DNA of 64,000 nucleotides from assembly GCA_012517355.1 (NCBI GenBank), contig JAAYVD010000023.1:62001-126000 (forward strand). Reading direction: 5' to 3'. Within the stretch, counting starts at the first letter, position 1. Every line of letters starts with the position of its first letter. Origin of the DNA: Candidatus Rifleibacteriota bacterium. GTDB taxonomy: Bacteria; Muiribacteriota; Ozemobacteria; Ozemobacterales; Ozemobacteraceae. Positions 50,397-58,200 of this stretch are shown in pieces. The notes below the pieces were generated by a model, which made no database searches, had not been told where the DNA came from, and saw only the letters and a list, made by a program, of their open reading frames with translations. The position numbers and the translations under genes are program-made.

Positions 50397-52037
50397 ATGA
50401 GAAGAATCCCGGTCATGGTTGTTGCCCTGGTCCTGGCGGCCTCTTGTTGTACGTTCGCCTTCGACGTCTCCCCGACCACCGTCCGCAGCAAACCCGTGGC
50501 GGCGCCCAGCGTCAAGGTCTCCAGCGACCTGTTGGATTCGCTCTTCGAAGACGAAACCCTCGCCAGCGGCATCGAACTGATGCAGGTGGCCCCCGACGGC
50601 AGCCGCATCCAGAGCATGCGGGGCGCCCTCTCCACCCCCCTTTCCGGCGACCTCGCCGCGGCGGCCCGGACCTTCATCACCGACCACGCCAAGGTCTTCA
50701 ACCTGCAAGACACCAAGGACGTCTACCTCCTCGCCAATGTCCGCAACGAGGAAATCGGCGGGGCTTCCCACGTGGCCTACCAGATGACCATCGACGGCGT
50801 GAAAGTGCATGACGCCGTCATCTCCGTGCACATCGGCAAGGACCGCCGGGTGAACCTGGTGTCAGGCTCCCTCCCCACCATCCGCGAGTTCGCCAACCAG
50901 ATCACCCTGGGCCGCATCCAGGCCATCGCCGCCGCCAAGCGCGCCGTCGGCGCCAAGGCGATCGTCGGCATTCCCAAGGCCGAACTGAACGTGCTGCCCG
51001 TCGCCGGCGAGCGCGGCCTGATGGTCTTCAACGTGAAGCTTTCCTCCCGCGAACCGCTGGGCGACTGGGAAGTGCTGATCGACGCCGAATCGGGCAAGGA
51101 AGTCTCCCGCCTCAACCAGATGGCCTTCGCCACCGGCCAGGGCTCGGTCTACCTGAACCACCCGCTGGCTGGTGAACCCACCACCGTCGAGCTGCCCCAC
51201 CTGACCGCCCACACCCTGAAGGGCTTGTACGCGGTCGCCGACAACGAGGATGTCCCCGAAGCCGTGGCGACCGATGACGTCCACATCTACGAACCGGCCA
51301 ACACCCACTTCGACGAGGTCAACATCTACCACTACATCACCCGGGTGCATGACTTCTTCAAGTCCATGGGCTTCAACAAACTCGACACCCCCATCACCGC
51401 CACCGTCCATTACGGCGACAAATACGACAACGCCTACTTCAGCCCCTGGTCGAATTCGATGGCCTTCGGCGACGGCAACCGCCTGAACGACCTGGCCAAG
51501 GAAGAGAGCGTCTGCTTCCACGAGTATTCCCACGCGATGATCAACCAGATCGTCCGCCTCAATTACAGCGCCGAATCCGGCGCCATGAACGAAGGCCAGG
51601 CCGACTACTTCGCCTGCACCCTGTCGAACGATGAGAAGCTCGGCGAGTACGCCGTGGCCAAGATGGGCAAGCCCTACCTGCGCATCATGACCAACACCCT
51701 GCATTACCCCGATAACATCGCCGGCGAAGTCCACGCCGACGGCCAGATCTGGGGCGCCGTCCTCTGGGACCTCCGCGCCGCCCTCGGCCCTGAGATCTCC
51801 GACAAGCTGATCTACAACAGCTTCTACTACCTGAAGGCCGGCAGCCCGAAGTTCCTCGACGGCGCCAACGCCATCTTCACCGCCGACAAGAACCTGTTCG
51901 ATGGCGCCAACCAGGCTGCCCTCGCCAAGGTCTTCAACGCCCGCGGCATCACCAGCAAGTCGGCCTACAACGGTTCCGTTCTCGACGCCAAGGACATCAA
52001 GCGGATCGGCCTGTTCCGCGTCGTCCACGGCGAATAA
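50397..52037 (+). CDS. secreted FTP-domain zinc metallopeptidase (M4/M36-like)
   Basis: 546 residues. Signal peptide (~1-21, ending CTFAF). An FTP/PepSY-type propeptide fills the N-terminal half (ARTFITDHAKVFNLQDTKDVYLLANV, ASHVAYQMTIDGVKVHDAVISVHIG). The catalytic part starts near 280: active site HEYSH at ~375-379 (HExxH, two zinc His and the catalytic Glu), then SGAMNEGQADYFA, where Glu is the third zinc ligand. The order fits thermolysin-like M4/M36 proteases that process their own propeptide after export. It is shorter than most fungalysins and lacks an obvious C-terminal binding domain. Monocistronic, with its own promoter and terminator. Confidence 0.9.
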   Translation: MRRIPVMVVALVLAASCCTFAFDVSPTTVRSKPVAAPSVKVSSDLLDSLFEDETLASGIELMQVAPDGSRIQSMRGALSTPLSGDLAAAARTFITDHAKVFNLQDTKDVYLLANVRNEEIGGASHVAYQMTIDGVKVHDAVISVHIGKDRRVNLVSGSLPTIREFANQITLGRIQAIAAAKRAVGAKAIVGIPKAELNVLPVAGERGLMVFNVKLSSREPLGDWEVLIDAESGKEVSRLNQMAFATGQGSVYLNHPLAGEPTTVELPHLTAHTLKGLYAVADNEDVPEAVATDDVHIYEPANTHFDEVNIYHYITRVHDFFKSMGFNKLDTPITATVHYGDKYDNAYFSPWSNSMAFGDGNRLNDLAKEESVCFHEYSHAMINQIVRLNYSAESGAMNEGQADYFACTLSNDEKLGEYAVAKMGKPYLRIMTNTLHYPDNIAGEVHADGQIWGAVLWDLRAALGPEISDKLIYNSFYYLKAGSPKFLDGANAIFTADKNLFDGANQAALAKVFNARGITSKSAYNGSVLDAKDIKRIGLFRVVHGE

Positions 52038-52057
52038 TCCCGACGTTCAAGCAGGAG

Positions 52058-52090
52058 AAAGGCTGGGAGCGACCCTTCCAGCCTTTTTCC
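52058..52090 (+). terminator. intrinsic terminator after the metallopeptidase gene
   Basis: 9-bp stem AAAGGCTGG / CCAGCCTTT with 11-nt loop, followed by TTCC. Confidence 0.75.
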
Positions 52091-52129
52091 TTCCCGGGAA
52101 ACTGAAAAATCCGTCTGGGGGAAACATCC

Positions 52130-53404
52130 ATGAGTTTCTGTGTGTTCTGCGGCAAGGACCTCCGCAAGGGGGGCGATTTCGTGCAGAGCCGCGACGGCCT
52201 GCTCCTGTGCAAGACCTGTGTCGATACGGCCGAAGACATCTTCCGCCGCAAGAACGCCCGCGACAAGACCTCCCTGGTCAAGGAAGGCGGGAAGGGAACG
52301 ATCGACCTGAAGAAGCTGGTCAAGGACTACTCCCCCAAGCGCATCTTCGATGCCCTGTCGGATTACGTGGTCGGCCAGGAGACCGCCAAGAAGGTCATCT
52401 CCCTGGCGGTGTACAATCACTACAAGATCCTGTCGCTGATCGACTCGACCGACGTGGAATTCGAAAAGTCGAACATCCTGCTGATCGGGCCGACGGGCAG
52501 CGGCAAGACCCTGCTGGCGCGTACCCTGTCCAAGATCCTGCGGGTTCCCTTCGCCATCGGTGACTGCACCAGCTACACCGAGGCGGGGTATGTCGGCGAC
52601 GACGTCGAGAACGTCCTGCTGTCGCTGCTGATCGATGCCAACTACGAGGTCGAGGACTGCCAGAAGGGCATCGTGTATCTCGACGAGATCGACAAAAAAG
52701 CCAAAACCAGCAACAACGTCTCCATCTCCCGCGACGTCTCGGGGGAAGGGGTCCAACAGTCCTTCCTGAAGCTGATCGAGGGCACCGTCGCCAACGTCCC
52801 CCTGACCGCCGGCCGCAAGAACCCCATGTCGCAGCAGGTCGTGAAGATCGATACCAGGCACGTTTTGTTCATCTGCGGCGGGGCGTTCGTCGGTCTCGAA
52901 AAGATCATCGAGCGCCGGCTCCGGAAGGACAGCGCCATCGGCTTCAATGCCGACCCCCTTCCCAAAGACCAGGCCGACTTCAGCCTCTTCCATCACGTCG
53001 ATACCGGTGATCTGCTGCAATTCGGCTTCATTCCCGAATTCATCGGCCGCCTGCCGATCAAGGTCGCCCTGGATGGCCTGAAACGGGCCGACTTCCTCCG
53101 CATCCTGCGCGAGCCGAAAAACTCGATCGTCCGGCAGTTCACCAAGCTCTGCGAAATGGACGGCTGCGAACTTTCTTTCACCGACGACGGCCTCGAGCGG
53201 GTGGTGGACGTGGCCATGGAGCGCAAGACGGGGGCGCGCGGCCTGCGCGACGTCTTCGAGCGGATCCTCCGCCACGACATGTTCCTCCTGCGCGAAGAGG
53301 GCACCAAAGGCCTGCGCGTGGACCGGGCCTACGTCGAACGGCAGCTCGATCTTCTCGAATCCCAGCGGGTGGCCGAGAAGAAAGACGAAATGAAGGCCGC
53401 CTGA
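52130..53404 (+). CDS. clpX: ClpX-type AAA+ unfoldase
   Basis: 424 residues. N-terminal zinc domain CVFCGKDLR ... CKTCVD. AAA+ core: GPTGSGKTLLARTL (Walker A), GYVGDDVENVL (pore loop), GIVYLDEIDKKAK (Walker B), RDVSGEGVQQSFLKLIEG, and IPEFIGRLP plus TGARGLRDVFE (sensor regions). The sequence IGF occurs in DSAIGFNADP, where ClpX carries the loop that docks on ClpP, so partnership with ClpP is likely. However, neither clpP nor tig is adjacent, unlike the common tig-clpP-clpX order. ClpX unfolds tagged or damaged proteins in the cytoplasm. GGGGGAA precedes the ATG. Placed between a protease gene and pckA. Confidence 0.93.
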   Translation: MSFCVFCGKDLRKGGDFVQSRDGLLLCKTCVDTAEDIFRRKNARDKTSLVKEGGKGTIDLKKLVKDYSPKRIFDALSDYVVGQETAKKVISLAVYNHYKILSLIDSTDVEFEKSNILLIGPTGSGKTLLARTLSKILRVPFAIGDCTSYTEAGYVGDDVENVLLSLLIDANYEVEDCQKGIVYLDEIDKKAKTSNNVSISRDVSGEGVQQSFLKLIEGTVANVPLTAGRKNPMSQQVVKIDTRHVLFICGGAFVGLEKIIERRLRKDSAIGFNADPLPKDQADFSLFHHVDTGDLLQFGFIPEFIGRLPIKVALDGLKRADFLRILREPKNSIVRQFTKLCEMDGCELSFTDDGLERVVDVAMERKTGARGLRDVFERILRHDMFLLREEGTKGLRVDRAYVERQLDLLESQRVAEKKDEMKAA

Positions 53405-53429
53405 AGGGGATCGTTGCCAGGCTGAGCGA

Positions 53430-53466
53430 AAACGCCCCGGGACCAAGATCGGTCCTGGGGCGTTCC
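53430..53466. terminator. bidirectional terminator between clpX and pckA
   Basis: Stem AACGCCCCGGGACC / GGTCCTGGGGCGTT (one G-T pair, 14 bp) around AAGATC; serves both convergent genes, though the flanking U runs are short. Confidence 0.8.
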
Positions 53467-53482
53467 TGTTGGTGGAGGGACG

Positions 53483-55084
53483 TCAGCGTTTGGCGGAGGC
53501 GGCCTCCGGCGGCCGGGGACCGGCCTTGATGACTTCCGGGGCGACGCGGTCTTCGAACTCCTTGAAGTTCGCGACGAACTTGGCGGCCAGGTCCGCGGCG
53601 GCCCGGTCGAAGGCTGCCTTGTCCGCCCAGGTGTTCCGGGGTTGCAGGATCTCGGCGGGCACGCCGGGGCATTCTCTGGGGATCCCGACTCCGAAGACCG
53701 GATCAGGCACGAAGGCAACCTTGTCGAGGGCACCCGACAAGGCGGCCGTCAACAGGGCGCGGGTGTAGCCGATCTTCATCCGTTTGCCGATCCCGTAACC
53801 ACCCCCGCTCCATCCGGTGTTAACCAGCCAGAGACGGGTTCCGTGCTTTTTCATCTTCTCGCCCAACATCTGGGCGTAGGTGAAGGGGTGGTGCACCAGG
53901 AAGGGTGCACCGAAACAGGCCGAGAAGGTGGTGGTGGGCTCGACCACGCCAGCCTCGGTTCCCGCCAGTTTTGCCGTGTACCCTGACAGGAAATGGTACA
54001 TGGCCTGTTCCGGTGAAAGGAGGGAAATCGGCGGCAGAACGCCGAACGCATCGGCGGCCAGGAAGAAGACGTTCTTCGGATGCCCCCCTACCCCTTCGAG
54101 AACGCAATTGTCGATGTGTTGCACGGGGTAGGTGGCGCGCGTGTTTTCCGTCAGGGTCCCGTCGTCGAAATTGGGTCGGCGGCGTTCGTCGAGGACAACG
54201 TTTTCGAGCACGGAACCGAACCGGATGGCGTTGTAGATCTGGGGCTCGTTCTCCTTCGACAGCTTGATGCACTTGGCGTAGCACCCGCCTTCGAAGTTGA
54301 AGATCCCTTCGGGGGTCCAGCCGTGCTCGTCGTCACCGATCAGCCGGCGGTCGGGGTCGGCCGACAGGGTGGTCTTGCCGGTCCCTGAAAGGCCGAAGAA
54401 CAGGGCGGTATCCCCTTGTTTGCCGATGTTGGCAGAGCAGTGCATGGGGAAAATGCCCTTCTTGGGCAGAAGGTAGTTCATGACCGAAAAGATGCTCTTC
54501 TTGATCTCCCCGGCATAACTCGATCCCCCGATGAGGACCATCCGCTCGGCGAAGTTCACGACGATGAACACGCCGGAATTCAGACCGATCTCCTTGAAAT
54601 CGGGGGCCACCAGCCCGCACACGTTGAGGACGGTGAAGTCGGGGGGATCCTGGAGGGTGGCGTCCGGTGGGGGGACGATGAACAAGGTTCGCGAAAACAG
54701 GGCATGCCAAGCCCGTTCCGCGATGACCCGAACCTGGAGGCGGTGGTTGGCATCGGCCCCGGCATACCCGTTGAACACGAATACGTCGCGGTTCTGCAGG
54801 TAACTGCAGGCATTGGCCATCAGGCGGTCCCAGACTTCCTTGGTGATCGGGCGGTTGACCGAGCCCCACCAGACGTCGGCGCAATCGCCGGTCTTCACGA
54901 CATACTTGTCCTTGGGCGAGCGCCCCGAGGGGGCTCCCGTCTCCACGACGAGGGCCCCGTTCGCGGCCAGACGGCCTTCCTGGCGGCGCAGAGCTTCCTC
55001 GACAAGGACGGGAACCGGCTCGTTCCAGAAAACCTGGCGAACCTGCTTCAAACCAACCTTGGACAGACTCTTTTCGTGTTTCAC
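53483..55084 (-). CDS. pckA: phosphoenolpyruvate carboxykinase (ATP)
   Basis: 533 residues from GTG 55084, chosen for AAGGAG 8 nt upstream and normal family length; the track adds 48 residues that cross the promoter. Motifs: TGAPSGRSPKDKYVV (oxaloacetate site), MHCSANIG, FFGLSGTGKTTLSADPDRRLIGDDEHGW (P-loop and metal-binding Asp), and ENTRATYPVQHIDN. It converts oxaloacetate and ATP to PEP, CO2 and ADP in gluconeogenesis, or runs the other way in some fermenters. Single-gene unit with promoter at 55143-55171 and a terminator shared with clpX. Confidence 0.97.
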   Translation of the reverse strand: MKHEKSLSKVGLKQVRQVFWNEPVPVLVEEALRRQEGRLAANGALVVETGAPSGRSPKDKYVVKTGDCADVWWGSVNRPITKEVWDRLMANACSYLQNRDVFVFNGYAGADANHRLQVRVIAERAWHALFSRTLFIVPPPDATLQDPPDFTVLNVCGLVAPDFKEIGLNSGVFIVVNFAERMVLIGGSSYAGEIKKSIFSVMNYLLPKKGIFPMHCSANIGKQGDTALFFGLSGTGKTTLSADPDRRLIGDDEHGWTPEGIFNFEGGCYAKCIKLSKENEPQIYNAIRFGSVLENVVLDERRRPNFDDGTLTENTRATYPVQHIDNCVLEGVGGHPKNVFFLAADAFGVLPPISLLSPEQAMYHFLSGYTAKLAGTEAGVVEPTTTFSACFGAPFLVHHPFTYAQMLGEKMKKHGTRLWLVNTGWSGGGYGIGKRMKIGYTRALLTAALSGALDKVAFVPDPVFGVGIPRECPGVPAEILQPRNTWADKAAFDRAAADLAAKFVANFKEFEDRVAPEVIKAGPRPPEAASAKR

Positions 55085-55142
55085 GACACGAACTCCTTTC
55101 CCGGTAGGCAGGCAAAAACCGGGCCTGCCTCTTTCTCGCGAC

Positions 55143-55171
55143 AGTCTACCCCTCTCCTCCCCGCATGACAA
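55143..55171 (-). promoter_or_regulatory. pckA promoter
   Basis: On the minus strand: TTGTCA, 17 bp, TAGACT; leader of ~50 nt. Confidence 0.75.
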
Positions 55172-55237
55172 GAAGGACCTTGGGACCACGACCGACAAAC
55201 CCCCACCGCCGCGGGGCAACATCAACAAACGAAGACG

Positions 55238-55271
55238 GACATCCCCCGGACCGAGGGGCCCGGGGGATGCG
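55238..55271 (-). terminator. terminator after the 1781-aa gene
   Basis: 10-bp perfect stem CATCCCCCGG / CCGGGGGATG with a ~10-nt loop, just past the stop; followed by TCCGTCTTCG rather than a clean U run. Confidence 0.65.
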
Positions 55272-55280
55272 GGAAGGAGA

Positions 55281-58200
55281 TCAGACGGGTTTCGAAGGGA
55301 CGGCAGGGGAACCCGAAGTGGTCCCGGAGGAAGACGGGGAGGACGCCGTCGCGGGGGGCTCGGGAATCAACAGTATCCACAGGAGGAAGAACAGGGCGCC
55401 GGCCTGCAACCCGGAAATGTAGGCCTGCCTGGCCTGGGCGGGGATGCCCGAAAACGCCCCGAAGAACTCCTCGAGGAGGAAGACGGTCACCCCGAGCAGG
55501 ACGGTCATCAGGAATCCCGCGCTCAGACCCTTCCAGGAGTTGCGCCAGACGTCGGTCAGGGCCCAGGCCAGGAAACCGGCGACCACGAAGGACAGCAGCA
55601 ACAGGATTTCCGAGAAGACCCACTCACGGACATACAGCAGGCGCAGATGAGTCGGGCCCGAGGTCGAGACGAGCTTCTTGTTGACCACGATCTGGTTGCC
55701 GGTGGCGGGAATGGTGGGCACGACGGGCAGGACCCCGCCCATCGACCGTTCTCCCGCTCCGGCCTCCGCGGCCGTTTTCTTCATGACCGACTGGGTCATC
55801 GCGTTCGAGAGCATCTGGCGGCTCTGGCCTTCCCCGCGAACGAGGCCGGGCAGGGAGGTGATCCCGCCGGCCCCCAATTGGAAGTCGGGGCTGGCTTCCT
55901 GGATGGTGGTGCCGTCCGGCATGGAGACGATCCAGGTCAGTTCGCTGGCATCGAGGGACATGGCCGGCAGGAACAGCTCCACTTTTCCCCGTCGGGCCAT
56001 CAGGGGAACGCGACTTTCGAAGTAGATGACCACCCCGAACGGCTGCAGGACCTTGTTCACCTGCGGAGACCGGATCAGGGGTATGAACACCTCGCCCGCC
56101 TCGCCGAGGCCGGGTTTCACCGGTTCCCCGTTCAGGACCACGGAAAGCACCCTGGTCGTGGGGGGAAGCTTGTCGAGGATCAGGAACTGGTTGTTGTTGT
56201 TGCGGACGACCAGCTCGAGCTGGGTCAGGACCTTCCCGTCGCGGGAGACCAGAGACCGCGCGATCGCCCCGTCGATCTGGGCGGTGCTGACCGTCACCTC
56301 CTGGTGCTTGGTGAGACCGATGCGGGGGGTGACCCGGGCCAGGAATTTGAAGGCGAAGGCCAGGAATCCCTGGGCCTGGTCGCGGACCGCGCCCGGCAGT
56401 TCGCCCGGATCGACCATGGTTGCCGGTTGCTGGTCGAGGATGCGGGCTTCGATGCCCTCGCCCACCTCGACCCCGAAATACCCCTTCTGCCGCTCGAGCC
56501 GGGCGTGTGCCCCAGCCGACTGCATCCAGGGGATGTCCAGGGGGAACTCCCCGTTGATGGCCGGGGTGGCCCGCTCCATCTCGATGGCCAGAGAAACCTG
56601 GTCGCGCCGACGGGCATGCAGGGCCACCTTCAACTCCTGCCCCTTCGCCCCGGCAGACACGGCGCTCCAACTGGCCACATCGGGCCCGGCGACGTCCATC
56701 ACCTCGGCCCCTGGCGGAACGAGAAAGGCGAACTCGCCAACGGAATTCTGCTCGATCGTCAGGGTCACCAGATCGCGGATGGTGATGACCCCCTCGGTGA
56801 TCCCGAACAGGACGGCATGGTCGATGAACACCTTGGCTTCCTGGACGACCGGGGGTTGGGTGGCCACGACCGTCTCGGGCACCGCCGGAACGGAGGGGGC
56901 CTTGACCCGGTCGCGCCACTCGACGCGCAACAGGCTGGCGGGCTGCAGGACGGCCGCCACCCGGGTTCCGGTGGCCTGATCGAGGGTGGTCACCTGCGCG
57001 GCCGGTTCGATCTCGACGAACTGCCGGGGGCGGTCGAGAACCAGGTCGAGCTTCCCTGCCCCGAACGGGGGCAGGCCGAGAGTGAACCCCTCCTTGGCCC
57101 GGACAGCCTGTCCGCGACCCAGGAGGTCTTTCACCAGGTCGGCCTCGATGACGACACGCCCCTCCCGGTCCGTGATGATGGCGTGGCCGGGGGCCGCATC
57201 ATTCCAGGTGTTGGCCGGATCGTTGAGGGCCTGGGGGGCCATGTTCATCTGGGCGGTCTGGGCGATGTCCACCTGGCGCTGCTGCTGGGCCGCGCCCTGG
57301 GCCCATGGCCCGGCCGGAGCCCCGGCGAACGGTGGCAGGGGGGCCAGGACGGCCGGGCTGCCATCGAGGGTCAGGCTCTGGATGCCCACCTGGGAGGTCG
57401 GGAAGGGGATGGACTTGAACCCCTTCCCGAGGAGATCGGCTTCCATGCGAAGTCTCAGGATAACGACGTCGTCGTGCACCATCCCGGTCAGGGAGCAGGA
57501 GACATAGGTCACCCCCACAGGCGGCAGCCACAGGGTCGGGTCAGGCTCGGGCAGGCCGAGGTCGTGCAGGTAGCGGTAATCCTCGTATTTCAGGAAGACC
57601 AGCGGAGAATCGGTCGCCAAGCGTTCTCCCAACTGCGAGTAGGGAATGAACACATCGATGGTCTGTTCCACGCGGGGATCCTTCTCGCCCGGAGGGAGGC
57701 CCGTCGCGGCCGTCCCCGCCGCAGGAACCGCCAGCAGGAGCAGCACGGCGACGACCGTCTTCCCACCGCCGAGGACACGGAGATACGCCCACACACGCCA
57801 GAGAACGACCACCCCGAAGCAGGCGGCGATGGCCAGGAGGCCGGGATCCTGCAGGCCGGGGAACCGCTCCTCGAGGGCCAGGAGGGCGGCGGAATACCCC
57901 AGGGCCACGAGCCAGGTGAGGAATCCCCGACCACGCCGGGCCAGGGCGCGCACAACCAGGAAGACGAAGAATCCGGCGAGGGCCAAGGCCAGAGTCAGGG
58001 CGAAACGGACCGGTTCCCACAACACGAAGACCCGCAGGCTGGGGGTTTCGAGGGCGGCGATGTCGTTGCGGGTGACGAAGATCGAGTTCCCGGTGCGGGG
58101 GATGATCGGATCGACGGGGAGGGCGCCCCGGTCCCGGCCGGCCTTCATCCGTTGTTTCGGGGGTGGCGGAGCAGACGAGGAGGGGGCGGCCGCCCCGCCG

